From Laccaria trichodermophora (lineage: Eukaryota; Basidiomycota; Agaricomycetes; Agaricales; Hydnangiaceae), in NCBI GenBank assembly GCA_018417955.1, contig JACTVC010000012.1:806001-870000 (forward strand): a DNA stretch of 64,000 nt, written 5' to 3'. Each line of letters begins with the position of its first letter. Within the stretch, counting starts at the first letter, position 1. The position numbers and the translations under genes are program-made. Shown piece by piece: positions 1 to 11,206 of the stretch. The notes under the pieces are model-generated. The model searched no databases and was not told where the DNA came from. It saw only the letters and a program-made list of their open reading frames with translations.

Positions 1-247
1 CTTCGTCTTCACTATCAATATCGCCATCGGACTCTACACCATCGCACACTGGTCTACTGCTGTCAACGTGCACGTTGGGAACCCACTCTTCATCATCGAC
101 ATCGTTATCTATCAGTGGATCAGGTGTGTGTGATGTTTCCACATGTGGGCTGCAGATTGGCTCATCTGTGTGAGAAACATCTGTCATGGGCTTTGACTGA
201 TTTTGGAGACCAGAGATGTTGCATTTGACTTTCTTCTTAGGAGGCAT
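1..247 (-). CDS. N-terminal part of a hypothetical protein running off the window
   Basis: An ORF of about 82 codons reads leftwards from an ATG at 247 and stays open to base 1. It begins MPPKKKVKC and becomes strongly acidic, with a run of Asp and Glu residues near the window edge. The lysine-rich start resembles a nuclear localisation signal; the rest looks disordered. It is divergent from the companion gene at 843 and lies inside the same KDZ element, so it may be a second passenger gene. I do not recognise the family, and the visible part is too short to assign a function. Confidence 0.45.
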   Translation of the reverse strand, partial: MPPKKKVKCNISGLQNQSKPMTDVSHTDEPICSPHVETSHTPDPLIDNDVDDEEWVPNVHVDSSRPVCDGVESDGDIDSEDE

Positions 248-589
248 TGGCATATATGGTCAAATTTCAACATTTTATTGTGGGGCAACCACTCGATGAA
301 ACCCTTTGGAACGTGGTGGACACGCGCCATTTATCAAAAGGAAGCGATTACACATTTTTTCAGATTTTTCCATGTCCTTTTAAGGGTTTTTGCCAAAATC
401 TCAGGGACCATTTCCTTAAATAGACATTTTCTCAAGAACGGCTCGATGAATCTCTTTGAAATTTGACCAGGAGCTTCAACTAACTAATACACAACATTTC
501 AGATACTCAAAAAGAAAGTGCTATATCAGCCATTTTTTTAGTGGGCTTTGCTTGTCCACGACTGTATGCTCCCTTCCCCGCGCCCGCGA

Positions 590-666
590 CCAGACTATAC
601 GTCTGTTGCAGCAACCAGACTCTATGTCTGTTGCAGCAACCTGACTGTACGTCGGTTGCCAGACAG
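590..666. promoter_or_regulatory. Three palindromic GACT..GTC boxes upstream of companion gene 1
   Basis: Three consecutive units of about 25 bp each hold an inverted-repeat core, for example CCAGACTATACGTCTG, separated by TTGCAGCAAC. They lie about 180-250 bp before the companion start at 843. Similar GACT/AGTC palindromes cluster before the second companion gene (42340-42935). Recurrence at the same place in two diverged elements suggests a binding site for a regulator or for the transposon's own protein; that role is inferred. Confidence 0.45.
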
Positions 667-842
667 AATCACATCTCCTGGCGAATACTCGAGCCCAGGA
701 ATACGCATGGAGATGTGATTCTCTCATCATCCTTTCATTTGAACCCATCATCCCCTGGCGAATACTTGATCCCAGGAATACACATGGACGGACACCAATT
801 AACTTTTGTTTTATTTTTTGCAGGTACAGATCGCCTTCAACT

Positions 843-3545
843 ATGTCCAGTAGAGCAAATTCATGTATGTATCTCTTGATGCCTTATTTCCTCCATTCAA
901 AAAGCTGACAACTTACACAGACGGCAGCCCAGATTGCTATGGCTGCGAGCATCATGAAGACGGCGACACCAAGTGGCCCTTGAATCAATATTTCCTCCAT
1001 TCAAAAAGCTGACAACTTACACAGACGGCAGCCCAGATTGCTATGGCCGCGAGCATCATGAAGATGGCGACACCAAGTGGCCCTTGAATCAACGGGATTG
1101 TGGTAAGTGACATCTGCGGTGTTTCAAGACTCTAATAACGGTTTGTTTGGTAGAGGATATCACGCCATATGACGCCCTCATCCTGGGTGAGCTCAACGAA
1201 TCCTTCACCCCTTCAACAAGGGAAATGTCCGTGTTTTCTCTTCTGGGTGGTCAATTGGTGCCCAGACGAGGCGTCGTCACTTCCCCCAACGTGTCTTGGT
1301 TGCCCTTCATCACAGTAGCTCCTTTGCCTGTCCGAGCCTGCGCCAATGGTCGATTCGCACATGCCGACTTCACCATCTGTCCCCAATGGTGGTTCAGCAA
1401 AACCGCCCACCTCACCTTTGTGCTGCAGCGGCCACTTGAGCAAGACATAAACAACCACCCCCTTCATTGGCTTTGGTGGGATGTCCAACCCAGACATTTT
1501 AAGCCTGTGGAAGGCTCGGCTTTTCAAGACCTAGGGACTCTGGATGAGAAGATCGTGAGCGTCATGAGGTCAGAGGCTAAAAAGCTCCATTCCCAAGTAG
1601 CTGAGGTTGCCCGCACCAAAGACGCCAAAATCTGTGGGGGTTTATTCTTTATGGCCAACCGGATGCGCAATGCTTCAGGCCGCCTCTCACTTACATCCTT
1701 CTACTACCAGGATTTAGTCTGGCACGTCGCCAGCTTCCAACGCCTGTACATGGAAACCCTTGCGATGGTTGACTGGTTCAAAACCTGGGAGGCTCGCCTG
1801 CTTGAACCTAACTGCCAGGTCTACCCTGTTGATGAGACTGTGATGGGAGCCATCACTGACAGTCTCGAAACGGCAGAGACTCTGTTTCGCATTGGGGCGC
1901 CTGTTTGGCTGGTTCGTACCCCAGCCGAAATCCCTCCACAAATCAACATTTTGAATGTACGCCCACCAACCCCAAAAAGCATTGCCACCCTCCACGATTG
2001 CCGTCCTTCTGAGGTGGACCCCCGTGAACTCTGTCTCGATGACTATCCAGAACGCCCTTTTCCCAACATCACGACTGCATCCCCTCGAAGCACTCTTTAT
2101 ATACAGGCATGTCAGGCGCATTTCGAAGGGTTTCTGGGGCCAGAAGACCCGAAGCCAGTTGTGACAGAGCCGCACAGTGGCTCGTTATCCGTAGAGCCGG
2201 GTGCAGGGCCCAGTCGAACAGACTGCGAAGTAGTCTGAGTCTCACCTTGTAAGTGGTTGCTTGTCGCTTAATTCATCTTAGTTTTTGCTCACATTTGATT
2301 GCATTAGATTCAAATCCAGCTTCGTCGTCAAACAAGGCCTCAGGGAGTATGTCAGGGGGTATGTCTTGTAAACTTGCTTGCTTTTCTTCTAGTTGATCAA
2401 AATGTCTCTAAGTCACAGCATGCGTCAATCGCGATAAGTTTTGCGAGATCGAGGAGGCCTTCATACCCCCTCAATCCCCGGTGTGGAAGAAGGCGCTGCA
2501 AAACGTGAATCCCAACCCCTCCCGCATCAAGTCCTCCAAAGATCATGTCCATGGTTACCAGTTTCCCGACCCCTGGCTTTTTATGAAGGGAACAAACCGC
2601 AAGGCTTTCATGCTCGCTTGGCTGATTTCGCGCAGCCAGTGGCTTCAATCCTTCACGTCTCTCGATTACTCTCTATCGCCCGCCCCGCATACTCAACACT
2701 GGCGTGATTTCCTGTATCATTTCTCAAAGGAGATGAATCTTGTTGATGGTTCGCAGGCCGAGGATCTTCCAACATCGCAACACAGTAAGAAGGGTAAAAC
2801 TCCGGCAAAGGGCAGTAGAAAATAGGAAAAATCGAAGCAGAATTACGCCATCAAGTGAGGGGAGTCCCTAAAGAACGCTCAAACGACGTTTTTCGGACCC
2901 AGGGTGAAATTGGGTGAACGTCCGCATTTGATCTTCTGGCATGATGTTTCGGTGATGGAGGGGAATACCGACAATCTGACGCCGGCAATTTCAGCGGAAA
3001 TTCTGTGGAACCTATTTGAGCAAAACTTTCGTTTGGAGCTTCGTATGGTCGACCAGCAAGTTTTACCGGCAAATTGGGCCTTGCAGGAATCGGTGGCAGT
3101 TTGAGATGAGTTGGTTCGGAGGACTTTCCCTGAAGACGATGATGGATATATTGTTGGGAGATTGCCAGAGACCAATGTGGGACTCGTCGCAGAGAATTGG
3201 AGGGATCGGGCAAGGTCGGTAGAAGCTTTACGTATGCTCATCACAGGTTGGCCTGGTCCTGATGCATGTGCACTTGCATCAATGTCGATATTTGATGGGT
3301 CTGGGAAGTTGGCAACAATGCACGCGGACTTTGAGCGTATGGAGGAAATGGCTATTGGACTGTATTGCCAAACATTCTTCGATTACTTTGGTCATGCCCC
3401 TCCACCCCACATCGCATTGCTACTTCATAATTGCCAACTTCGTCATCTCGGATTCTTTTGTCTTGTCAGTGTTTATTTATATCTTGCGCGTTTATTTTGG
3501 TGCCTTTCTTTTTTTAATATACATGTGAACTTGCGTCTGTTTTAG
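843..3545 (+). pseudogene. KDZ-linked companion gene, copy 1 (decayed)
   Basis: This is a homologue of the gene at 43187-45778, an uncharacterised family of about 780 residues. The proposed start is the ATG at 843, with a short first exon split in phase 1 as in copy 2. Matching blocks include GSPD, ITPYDA, VTSPN, RFAHADFTICPQW, MGAITDS, ASPRS, GYQFPDP, IFW and the C-terminal CQTFFDYFGHAP. The main exon (1154 to about 2230) is open. Downstream of 2410 the homologous frame carries in-frame stops at 2823 (TAG), near 2850 (TGA) and at 3102 (TGA); two of these are explained by C-to-T changes at Gln or Arg codons. Exon 2 is tandemly duplicated (886-1093). It ends about 95 bp before the KDZ start. 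I cannot name a fold or activity. Confidence 0.7.
886..1093 (+). repeat. Tandem duplication of an exon (2 x 104 bp)
   Basis: Two nearly identical 104-bp units start at 886 and 990. Each contains a branch/acceptor region ending TTACACAG and the exon that encodes a GSPDCYG block. Only the second unit runs into a clear GTAAGT donor at 1103. Because 104 is not a multiple of three, using both copies would shift the frame, so at most one can be used. Confidence 0.85.
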
Positions 3546-4327
3546 GAAAGTTTTGGGGTCAGATAAGAATGCCTTGTCTGTGATTGACATTCTGCTTTCT
3601 TCCCCCCTTCTTTGTGTGTCCTTCACTCAGCCAAGTCATCATGTCAATGTACAAGAAAAAACCAGCTAAGTCTTTGCCACCAGAAAATGCTGGCCTTTTT
3701 CCTGTAGACACTGCACCCAAATCTTTGAAGGCTCATAAAGCTGTTAAAGGAAATCTGTACACACCAGCTGGACATTTTGTCCAGCCCTTTAAGCCTGGGG
3801 TTTCCAAGAAAGCAGACCCTTTTCAGCCACTGGCAACAACTCTTACCTTTGAAAATGAAGGTGATACTGTCCAGCTACCAGGAAAAAAGCAGAAACAATT
3901 TCAGCGATGGGAAACCGAGGTTCTTCCCAGTTTAATGGAGCTGTATGTCAAACTTCTACATGAAATGGACTCCTTGCAAGATATGGTACAAGTGCGTTCT
4001 CGAAGGGGATGCGCTGGTTGTGGGTCAGGCAGACAATTGAATGTTGCGTGCATTTTCTTTGAACGTATGTGTTCTAGTACATTTTGAGAAGTCACTAATA
4101 ATTTTGGCAGGTATTGAGATTCTTTCCCTCTGCAATTGCACTTCCCCAGCACTTCAACTCCTTGAGCTAGGGTTCTTTCCATGTGCACCAGTTAATCCAT
4201 CTCTTGCAGTGGACTTGAATATGCTCGAGTTTGTAAATGAGCTGTTTGTAAATGCAGCTCCAAATACTACGGCTTGGTGTTCACTGAAACCTTGGAGACC
4301 TTTCTTGGAAACAGAAGATACAAGTTA

Positions 4328-4379
4328 CAGCGCTTCCAAAATGTAATGAGAATCGTGTTTTTTATTATTTGTATTTGCC
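4328..4379 (+). repeat. Left terminal inverted repeat of the Tc1/mariner element
   Basis: Starts CAGCGCTTCCAAAATG directly after the TA target site and pairs with 7554-7605 on the opposite strand, with about three mismatches. Confidence 0.93.
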
Positions 4380-4433
4380 TAAATTAGTAATACGGTCAAA
4401 TCTCTTCTCACTGCCATTATCACGACCGTCGCC

Positions 4434-6247
4434 ATGGACGGCAGCGTCAACGACGAGATACAGGGCATCGAAGAGGATATCCGGCAGATTGCCGTAGATA
4501 ATCCGCACTGTAAGTCCTCACACTTGCTCACTCAACACTCATGCAACCGAAGTAATTCTCCAGTGGCGAAATGGTTCACGGCCACTCCAGAGCTCATGCA
4601 GAAGAAGCAAAAACAAAAGGAGAAGAAGGACAAGAAGAAAGCCTCCAAAGCAGCCTCGAAGATGACGACCAGCACCACCCTACCCTCCAGTCATGTGGAG
4701 GATCCTGCCGACGACTCATCGACTCACTCAAGCGATGACGATGACGACAAACAGTCAACCGAAAAAGAGAATGAGCGCCCTGCCAAGAAGACGAAGACTC
4801 TCACCAATATCACTGCATACATCGAAATCAATCGCCCACCACACACTCTCAAAGACAAGCCAGAGCCATCATCGCGTGGACCTTTTTTCTTCACTCTCAG
4901 CACTCCACGCATCGAATTTCTACAGTCCCTCGCATCTTGTTCCGTCGAAGGCTCGTACGCACCTACAATCGCATCAATCAACCAGGAACAACTCTTTTGG
5001 AAGCAGCAGGTACCAGCAAACGACAAGAAGAAGCCACTCACAAACGAGGTGGGCTACAAGGCCATGATAGCGAAGCTTGAGGAGTTGACGAAGAAAGGGA
5101 AGGACACGACGATTACCTTGTCACTTCCCCCTCTTTCAAAGGTTGCGGCAACGGTGAGTTTCAATCCTTTCTTCCAACAAATGTCTTACACTTTCAATGC
5201 CAGCCGAGCGATACTACAGCTGGGACTCAAGGCGTTGATCTGGAAAGGGAAGAGTTCAAGGAAGGGCCACTGGGCTCAACGATCCGAGAGCAGCAGGTGA
5301 GTATCATTCCATAAACCTCGTATTACTGGCTAATGATACATTTCTGCAGCAGGTAGTTTGTGAGGGAACCACCACGTTCCTCGAAAAACTTCGTTCGAAG
5401 TACCCCATTGGGTCCGATCCACGTTTCCTGGGTAAACGGGTTTATTCTTCAGGGACTGATGTCTGGGAGCTGAATGGCCTCAGACTGCAGGTTTGGGCAA
5501 GTCATTTGGTGCGTATATACCTTTGTTTTTTACTCAACTTTCTGACCTACTGTTCCCATCCAGGACAAGGGAACTGCGACCTGGACCGAACCACCCAACA
5601 GCACCCACTTCGCACACTCGCAAAGGCTCCGTATCGCCGCAAAGGCTGCCACCACGTCTGATTCTGTTGATGCGCCAGCACCTCCCACTCCTGCACCTCA
5701 AGCGGCTCCATTTCAACCTTACGGTGGTTATCCACATCCACACTATTTCCCACCACCATATCCTTACCCCCCCATGCTTCCGCTTTATCATCCCCATCCT
5801 GCAATGAATGCATATCCCAATCAACACCCTGATGCCCCACACCCGACCCCTGCTCCTTTCCTAAACGCACCACTGAACCCTGCATATACTCCCAACTCAA
5901 ACCACGCATACGCCCAGGGTGTTAGACCCCATACTCCAGGCATTCAACATGATGCTGCCCCTGGATCTGCCCCTGGATCGCCGCTCAAAGTTATTCTTCC
6001 ACGCCTGGTCTCTTTAGAAGAATTCTGCATTCACTATGCAGTCGACGATGAAGATCGGGCTCGCTTGATGAAACTGAAGGTGCAGCCGGGTGATCGACGT
6101 GTGGAGAAGTTGGATCGTGAGGATTGGCAGGGACATGCGGGCTTCGCAAAGCTCGCTTGGGAAGATTTCCTCGCCAAACACAAGATTTTTGTATCAGACG
6201 TGAAGACTGGAAAATGGGATGCTATCAATGGTGAAAGGTTTGATTGA
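4434..6247 (+). CDS. Intact cargo protein of the Tc1/mariner element, function unknown
   Basis: The five-exon model is 4434-4509, 4564-5153, 5204-5296, 5353-5508 and 5564-6247. All introns are GT..AG and 50-56 nt, and the total is 533 codons including the stop, so the frame is preserved throughout. The protein has an N-terminal acidic segment with EGIEEDIRQ-like residues, a Lys-rich stretch near residue 45-60, an acidic Asp run near residue 100, a central ordered region (ITAYIEINRPPHTL to LEELTKKGK), a Pro/His/Tyr-rich low-complexity linker at about 365-430, and a conserved-looking C-terminal domain beginning PRLVSLEEFC with HYAVDDEDRARLMKL and WEDFLAKHKIF. No membrane or signal segment is seen. 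The layout (basic patch, disordered linker, compact end) would suit a nuclear or DNA-associated protein, which is inference. It converges with the transposase gene and shares its terminal repeats, so it should move with the element. I do not recognise a named family. Confidence 0.85.
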
Positions 6248-6363
6248 TTCTTTCTCAGATATCCTCTGCCCCTTGGACAACGTATCATTGTGTAGCTGTC
6301 GTACTTTAGACCAGTTTTTTGTAGCTCATTCTCGTGTTGTATGTACATGAATCCCAATTGCAA

Positions 6364-7495
6364 TCACTCGTCCCAAATATACCCTGCATGCCTAAACCAA
6401 CTCTTGGCCATCTCAGCCGTGATGCATCCACATGCCTCCATCAAAGCCATTTCGGGGTTATCATTTGCTCGGATTTGAAAACCATGGCAACGCAAGAATG
6501 CTTTCACTGGATCAAGTTGAAGTCAGGGCCAAAAACATCTGATTATTCATGAAGGACATATGAGTGCTGAAGGACTCTTCTATGGGATTCAAATCTGGTG
6601 AATAGGGAGGAAGGTAGACCAAAAGACAACCTGAATATCCTCAGGGAAGTGAGGAAAGATCATGGGAGAGAATCATACCTGCTGCATTGACAAGATCCAC
6701 CAACTCGGGATTATGGTGGATCCGGCAGTTGTCCATGACCATAATACTCTGTTCACCAGGCCAGGCATTCATCCCAGGGAGCTATCCGGCATAGACTCAA
6801 TGTAAAAAGCACATGAATTTTGTTGGACGCACCACCTGTTCTATGATGAAATCACAAAACTGACCACTGTCAAACGATCCAAGGACTGAGCGCACCGCAT
6901 CATAGCCACTGATGCTAATCGCAGCCACTGTGGAATACCGATCACCACGCACGAAGTTGTCAATGAAGTCTGCGCGTTGTCCAGAAGGTGCGCGTCCGTA
7001 GTGTCGAGCAGTATCATGGTCGTTTTTGCTGAACTCGTCAATAAACACCAGTTCCACACCCCGCCCCCCTGTGCAATCTCGAATGACATCCATGTACTCG
7101 GCTCTCATTTCTTGATCGCGCTCCCTTGCGATCTTGTGGAGCAATTTTCGAGTGAGACCGGCATCCTGAAGGTTCTTGTGGAGTGCGCTGCGGGAGATTG
7201 CGATGTCGTGGTGAATGCCAAGCCACCAGACGAGTTCATCAAGATATGCGTCCGCTTCGTTGTGGTAGACCTCCCTGATAGCAGTCAGCACAGCGCGAAT
7301 GATAATTTTCGGCCTTCCGAGCAATCCAGAGGGTGGCCGGTTGACAGAACTGAATTCCGCAAAGATGTTGCGCCACCGATACATGCTCGCCTGAGAGATG
7401 CATAGACTTTCCGAGATGAAATCTAGCTCGTAACCAAGCTCCCAGAGTCGTAGTGCACTTTCCTTGAGGTTCGCACTGATTTTCCGATTGCCCAT
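6364..7495 (-). CDS. Tc1/mariner (DD34E) transposase
   Basis: Starts at the ATG at 7495 (MGNRKISANL), chosen over an upstream in-frame ATG because the N-terminal helix-turn-helix begins here. Residues 1-110 form the DNA-binding region, with a helix-turn-helix (LRLWELGYELDFISESLCIS) and a second HTH-like block ending in ISRSALHKNL. The catalytic core shows LVFIDEFSKND for the first Asp, MVMDNCRIHH for the second, and LPPYSPDLNPIEESF for the Glu, with 34 residues between the second Asp and the Glu. The two introns, about 6786-6840 and about 6635-6682, are GT..AG. Between the Glu motif and VKAFLRCHGFQ about 57 bp contain a stop in frame; this may be a third intron with unclear borders or an inactivating change. 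The protein ends WFRHAGYIWDE. The enzyme cuts and pastes the element at TA sites. Core certain, activity uncertain. Confidence 0.88.
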
Positions 7496-7553
7496 AGTGA
7501 GACGAGACAAAGAAATTGTGTAAAATGGACGAAGTTCTATAAATTCTATATAT

Positions 7554-7605
7554 GGTAAACACAAATAATAAAAAACACAATTCTCATTACATTTTGGAAG
7601 CGCTG
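7554..7605 (-). repeat. Right terminal inverted repeat of the Tc1/mariner element
   Basis: Inverse complement of 4328-4379, ending GGAAGCGCTG before the duplicated TA at 7606-7607. Confidence 0.93.
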
Positions 7606-7844
7606 TAACAACTCAGGTATGTTTTATTTGTTTTCTGTCAATGTTTTTCCTTGCTGAAAAGTTCTTTTACTTTAGAATAGTTTGCGTCATCGTTTTGGAA
7701 GTGCTATGCAGTGGTATGCTACTTTGATTGATAAGAAGAACCTTCTTGTCAACAATTATCTGGATGACATGAGAAGTTCAATCAAAGTTTCAGGTATTTC
7801 TTGCTTATGACAATGTTTCTTGGAACTAAAAACTTTTCAAACAG

Positions 7845-8254
7845 AAGACTATGAGATTGAGCAAGGTATTTCTTTTTCTGGCTCAGTCAAAATATATTTC
7901 TGCTGCAACTCAAACATTTTTTCACAGATGAAGAAATGGACCAAGGTTTTTTTCTTTAATCAGAAAGATTTGTGTAATTCTAACTTTTTTTGAAAAGATA
8001 AAAATGTTGGAATGGAACAAGGTTTCTGTTTTTGCTCTTGATATAAGAAATCTTTCTGCTGACAATAAAACTTTTTTTTGCAGATGAAAACATTGAAATG
8101 GCTGATGGTATTTATTTTCTTTTAAGTGAAAACTTCTTATGCTAATTCTTTTTTTGTGTAACACAGATAATATTTATCAAGGTTTTTTTTCCCTCATTTT
8201 TGGCTCAGAAAAAGTTTTAGTTTCACATTTTTTTAGAAGATAATATTGAAATTG
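7845..8254 (+). repeat. Array of six micro-exons in the KDZ linker
   Basis: Six pieces of 15-24 nt lie at 7845-7865, 7928-7945, 7998-8021, 8084-8107, 8167-8181 and 8237-8254. Each is preceded by an AG after a T-rich tract and followed by GT. All lengths are multiples of three and all are phase 1, so each could be included or skipped without changing frame. They encode similar acidic peptides (EDYEIEQ, DEEMDQ, DENIEMAD, DNIYQ). The T-rich introns between them are about 55-65 nt. Copy 2 of the transposase has a single 30-nt exon here. The last apparent intron (8255-8274) is only 20 nt, too short to splice normally, so the array may be partly decayed. Confidence 0.6.
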
Positions 8255-10754
8255 GTATGTGGTTTTTTGTCCAGTGAAAGGAATGTACTGGAGCAAATGT
8301 TTAGATGAGGATATACACACTGCTGCACCAAACTTGGAAAGACCAAGTGATTATCTGAGAGGATGGTGTCCTTTGTGCTTTGGTGGAAAAGATTGGTCAA
8401 AGCCTGATGATTTGTATGTGGAGTTTTTGGCTAACACTATTATTGTGATCTCAACTTTTTTTTTGTAAGGGTTGATTTCATTGTATGCTTGGATGCTTGT
8501 TTCAAGCAAAAGTCATGCAAGGCTCAGGGTAAAGAAGCACCTGCCCCTCGGAAGCACCCAGATACAGCATTCATCTCCTCAGAAGATGTCAAGGCGATGG
8601 AGGATGTGGTCAATGAAATCTGCCCAGAGCCCAAGTCCAAGTTGAAAGGTAAAAAGTCACAAGATACTCCTTTACAGCCTCAGAAGGATGAAAATCCTGA
8701 CTTGTGTGAGCCTGGGCTCAAAGTTCCAAACTCTGTGCTGAACATGTGTGGTGACTCTTTTACTGCTGCAGATGAAAAACAAGTCAAAGCTAGCACTCAG
8801 TTCTTTTCTTATGGCTCTTCTCTGTTGACATGATCGTGTCTTATGGCTGGTAAACATGACTTCTGCAGGAGAGAAGCAACACTATGCTCTGGTTCTTTTA
8901 GAACGTTTGTTCAACCATTTACCCTCGACTGCTAGAGTGGGTGTGCTCTATGATATTGGCTGTCAGCTTCATCGTAGTTGTATTAAATGGGGCTTTCTGA
9001 AAGACTTCCATGATAGACTCATCTGGGCTATATCAGTGTTTCATGCTCATGGTCATCAATGGGCTTGCCAGCTCATTTATCACCCAAGAAAATGTATAGG
9101 CTTTGGACTTACAGATGGCGAGGGCTGTGAGCGCTTTTGGAGCTCAATTAAACTGCTCATCCCATCACTGAGAGTTACTGGATACTATAACTGTCTCTAT
9201 ACCTTGGATACTCAAGTGAAGCATCTGGATAAGAAGTCACTATTGAATCTTGGAGATTGGCTCAGACGTAAATGGGTTTCCATGAATACACGCAAGTCAG
9301 AAGCTCTTAGTGTTTTAGATGAGCTGGCAGATTTAGATATCACTGAAGATATTCTAAGAGAGGAATGGGCTGCTCAACTGATTGCACAGACTAAGCCAAT
9401 GCCCCGTCAATCCAAGAATCTGGCAGATAAACTCATTGAAGAGATTATACAATTGAAAGAGGATACAGATTCATGCAGTAAAGAGATATACAAGTTTGAG
9501 GGTATGATTCAATCTGGGCGGTATGAAGATGGGTGGGATGTCTCTGAAGTTAGAGTGACACTTGCTGAACTCAAAGAGAAATGCAACAAACTAGAGAAAG
9601 CCTACAAAAGTAAACGTGGAATGCTTGGAACAGATGGCCAACTCCTGCTTGATCGGTTACTGGGAAACAAATTCTTAAGAGTCCGGATACATGCCTTGGC
9701 CTTAAAAAAGAGGTTGAGAACCAGACTTCAGCAGCGAAAATTTGAACTCGATGGATTAGAAAGAGCTTACTGCAAAACAAATACCAATGGTAGGCTATAA
9801 ATACTGATATCAGTATTATACCTCACTAATGACACAATGCAGATAAGAAGCTACAGGACCACTCAGTGTCTCAAATCAAGCAGAAGGAACCTGGTATTCA
9901 ACAGCTTGCAAAAAAATACAATGAGTTATGTGGAGAGTTGGAGGCTATGATTAAGAAGAAACAAGCACCACGTGGTGCTCGTGCACCTCATCCTATTGCC
10001 AGTGATGGATTGTTCAAGCTGGATGTTGATGATGACATATGGCAAGATGTGGGCCTAGATGAGACTGATATTTCACCTGGAGGAGAAATCCCCAAATGGT
10101 TGGGTGATGAAAATGTTTGAAAGGGAATAAAATCCATGCTTGAGTTGGATAGATGTAATGAGGAAGAAAGGAGACTAGCATATGAGAGAAGTGCCATGCA
10201 AGATTGGCTCATTGAGGAGTGGAAATGTGTAGCAATGGCTATAAAGAAGAATATAAGTGAAGAAGTAGTCTATCAGATGGTCTTGCGTGCAGAATTCTTA
10301 GCACACTTATGCAACAACTGGCAAGACAAAACACGTATGATTGATCCTCACAAACCTATGCCAGATTCATGGGGACCATCATTGGAAGATCTTATGGAGG
10401 CACGTAAGTTTGAAATGACTGCCATGGTTGCTGAGAATGAAAGAGAGATATATGATAATGACAATGAAGAGGAGGAAGAAGATGAGGATGATGAGGGTGA
10501 TGAAGAAGAGGGTGAAGAGACAGACAGAGTTATTGGAGGCTGTTGAGATGGTAGCTTTATCTGATGAGTTTCGAAAAAGCTATACAGACTCATTGTTTTG
10601 ACTATTGATAGGATGAAAGTGTATGTAAATAGTGATAAGTCCTGCTTTCAGAAGAGTTATGCATTATAAAGTGTTGAAATATATGATTTTGGATTGTAAC
10701 TTCAATAAGAAACAAACAAAAAAAGTAATGTACAAAATGTTGAGAAAGCTGCGC

Positions 10755-11206
10755 CAAAAAAACCAAGTTTTTTTTTGAAACTGGGACCCCAGATACTCTG
10801 TGACACTGGTCGGAAATGTTCTAGCCATGTGACAAGGCCAAAAGATTTTTTAGCAGTGTGACATGCTTAAAACATATCCGAGCGATGTCACACCACTGAA
10901 ACATTTCTAGTCACTCTGGCACACCTCAAACATTTCTGGCCAGTTTGACTTGGCTCAAACATTTCTTACCAGTCTGACACCCTTCAAACATTTCTGACCA
11001 CTTTCACTTGACTAGGATATTTTTGAACACAATTTATCTACCCAAATATTTCTGGTCACAATATTAGAGGTCAAACTTTTTCTATCAAATCCAATAATAT
11101 ATTTCTATCCAAAGGCCAAAAAAAAAACGGCCAGAGGATCTATTAGCCTGGATAATTTTTCAAGATTTCCTAGCTAATAGCTTGTTCAAGGTGGGTGACT
11201 GAAGTG
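10755..11206 (-). repeat. Right terminal arm of the B-family KDZ transposon
   Basis: Reads, on the opposite strand, CACTTCAGTCACCCAC, then CTATTAGC and a series of about 30-bp subterminal units built on GAAATGTTT / AGCCATGTCACA. It matches both arms of the element at 59530-63800 but is more diverged, as expected for an older copy. Confidence 0.85.

Larger units (their letters stand above)
4328..7605. mobile_element. Complete Tc1/mariner-type transposon carrying a cargo gene
   Basis: The 52-bp terminal inverted repeats at 4328-4379 and 7554-7605 begin CAGCGCTTCC and match at all but a few positions. The element is flanked by TA at 4326-4327 and 7606-7607. Removing it and one TA restores the reading RRYKLTTQ, which matches RRYKLSTQ in KDZ copy 2; this defines the insertion site within the CxC1 exon. 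The 3,278-bp element holds two convergent genes: a cargo gene on the plus strand (4434-6247) and a DD34E transposase on the minus strand (6364-7495). Most Tc1/mariner elements are 1.3-2.4 kb with a single gene, so the second gene is unusual. Confidence 0.93.
3641..10546 (+). pseudogene. KDZ-superfamily transposase with CxC1-like domain, copy 1 (disrupted)
   Basis: The CxC1-like cysteine cluster is encoded at about 4000-4320, and the KDZ core runs from SDYLRGWCPLCFGG near 8345 through VCLDACF (about 8487), the SAGEKQHYAL and YDIGCQLHRSC blocks and the HGHQWACQLIYHPRKC / TDGEGCERFWSS signature near 9045-9140. A coiled-coil stretch and an acidic tail follow. The gene is broken four ways: a frameshift near 4282; a 3.3-kb Tc1/mariner element inserted at 4327; a net 11-bp deletion near 8809, seen against copy 2; and a TGA at 10118-10120 where copy 2 has an Arg codon. 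Seven tiny exons or exon-like pieces lie at 7845-8254. KDZ enzymes are known as RNase-H-fold transposases of fungi and some animals. This copy cannot be functional. Confidence 0.88.
1..11206 (+). mobile_element. KDZ transposon, B-family copy, left end outside window
   Basis: The right end is visible as GTGGGTGACTGAAGTG ending at 11206, the inverse of the CACTTCAGTCACCCAC ends seen elsewhere in the window. The last 450 bp match the terminal arm of the foldback element at 59530-63800, which places both in one family (called B here). The element holds a companion pseudogene and a KDZ transposase pseudogene on the plus strand, plus an incoming minus-strand ORF at the window edge. A Tc1/mariner element is nested in it. 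No left end is seen, so total length and target duplication cannot be determined; the right flank begins CTTTTGAA. Confidence 0.8.
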
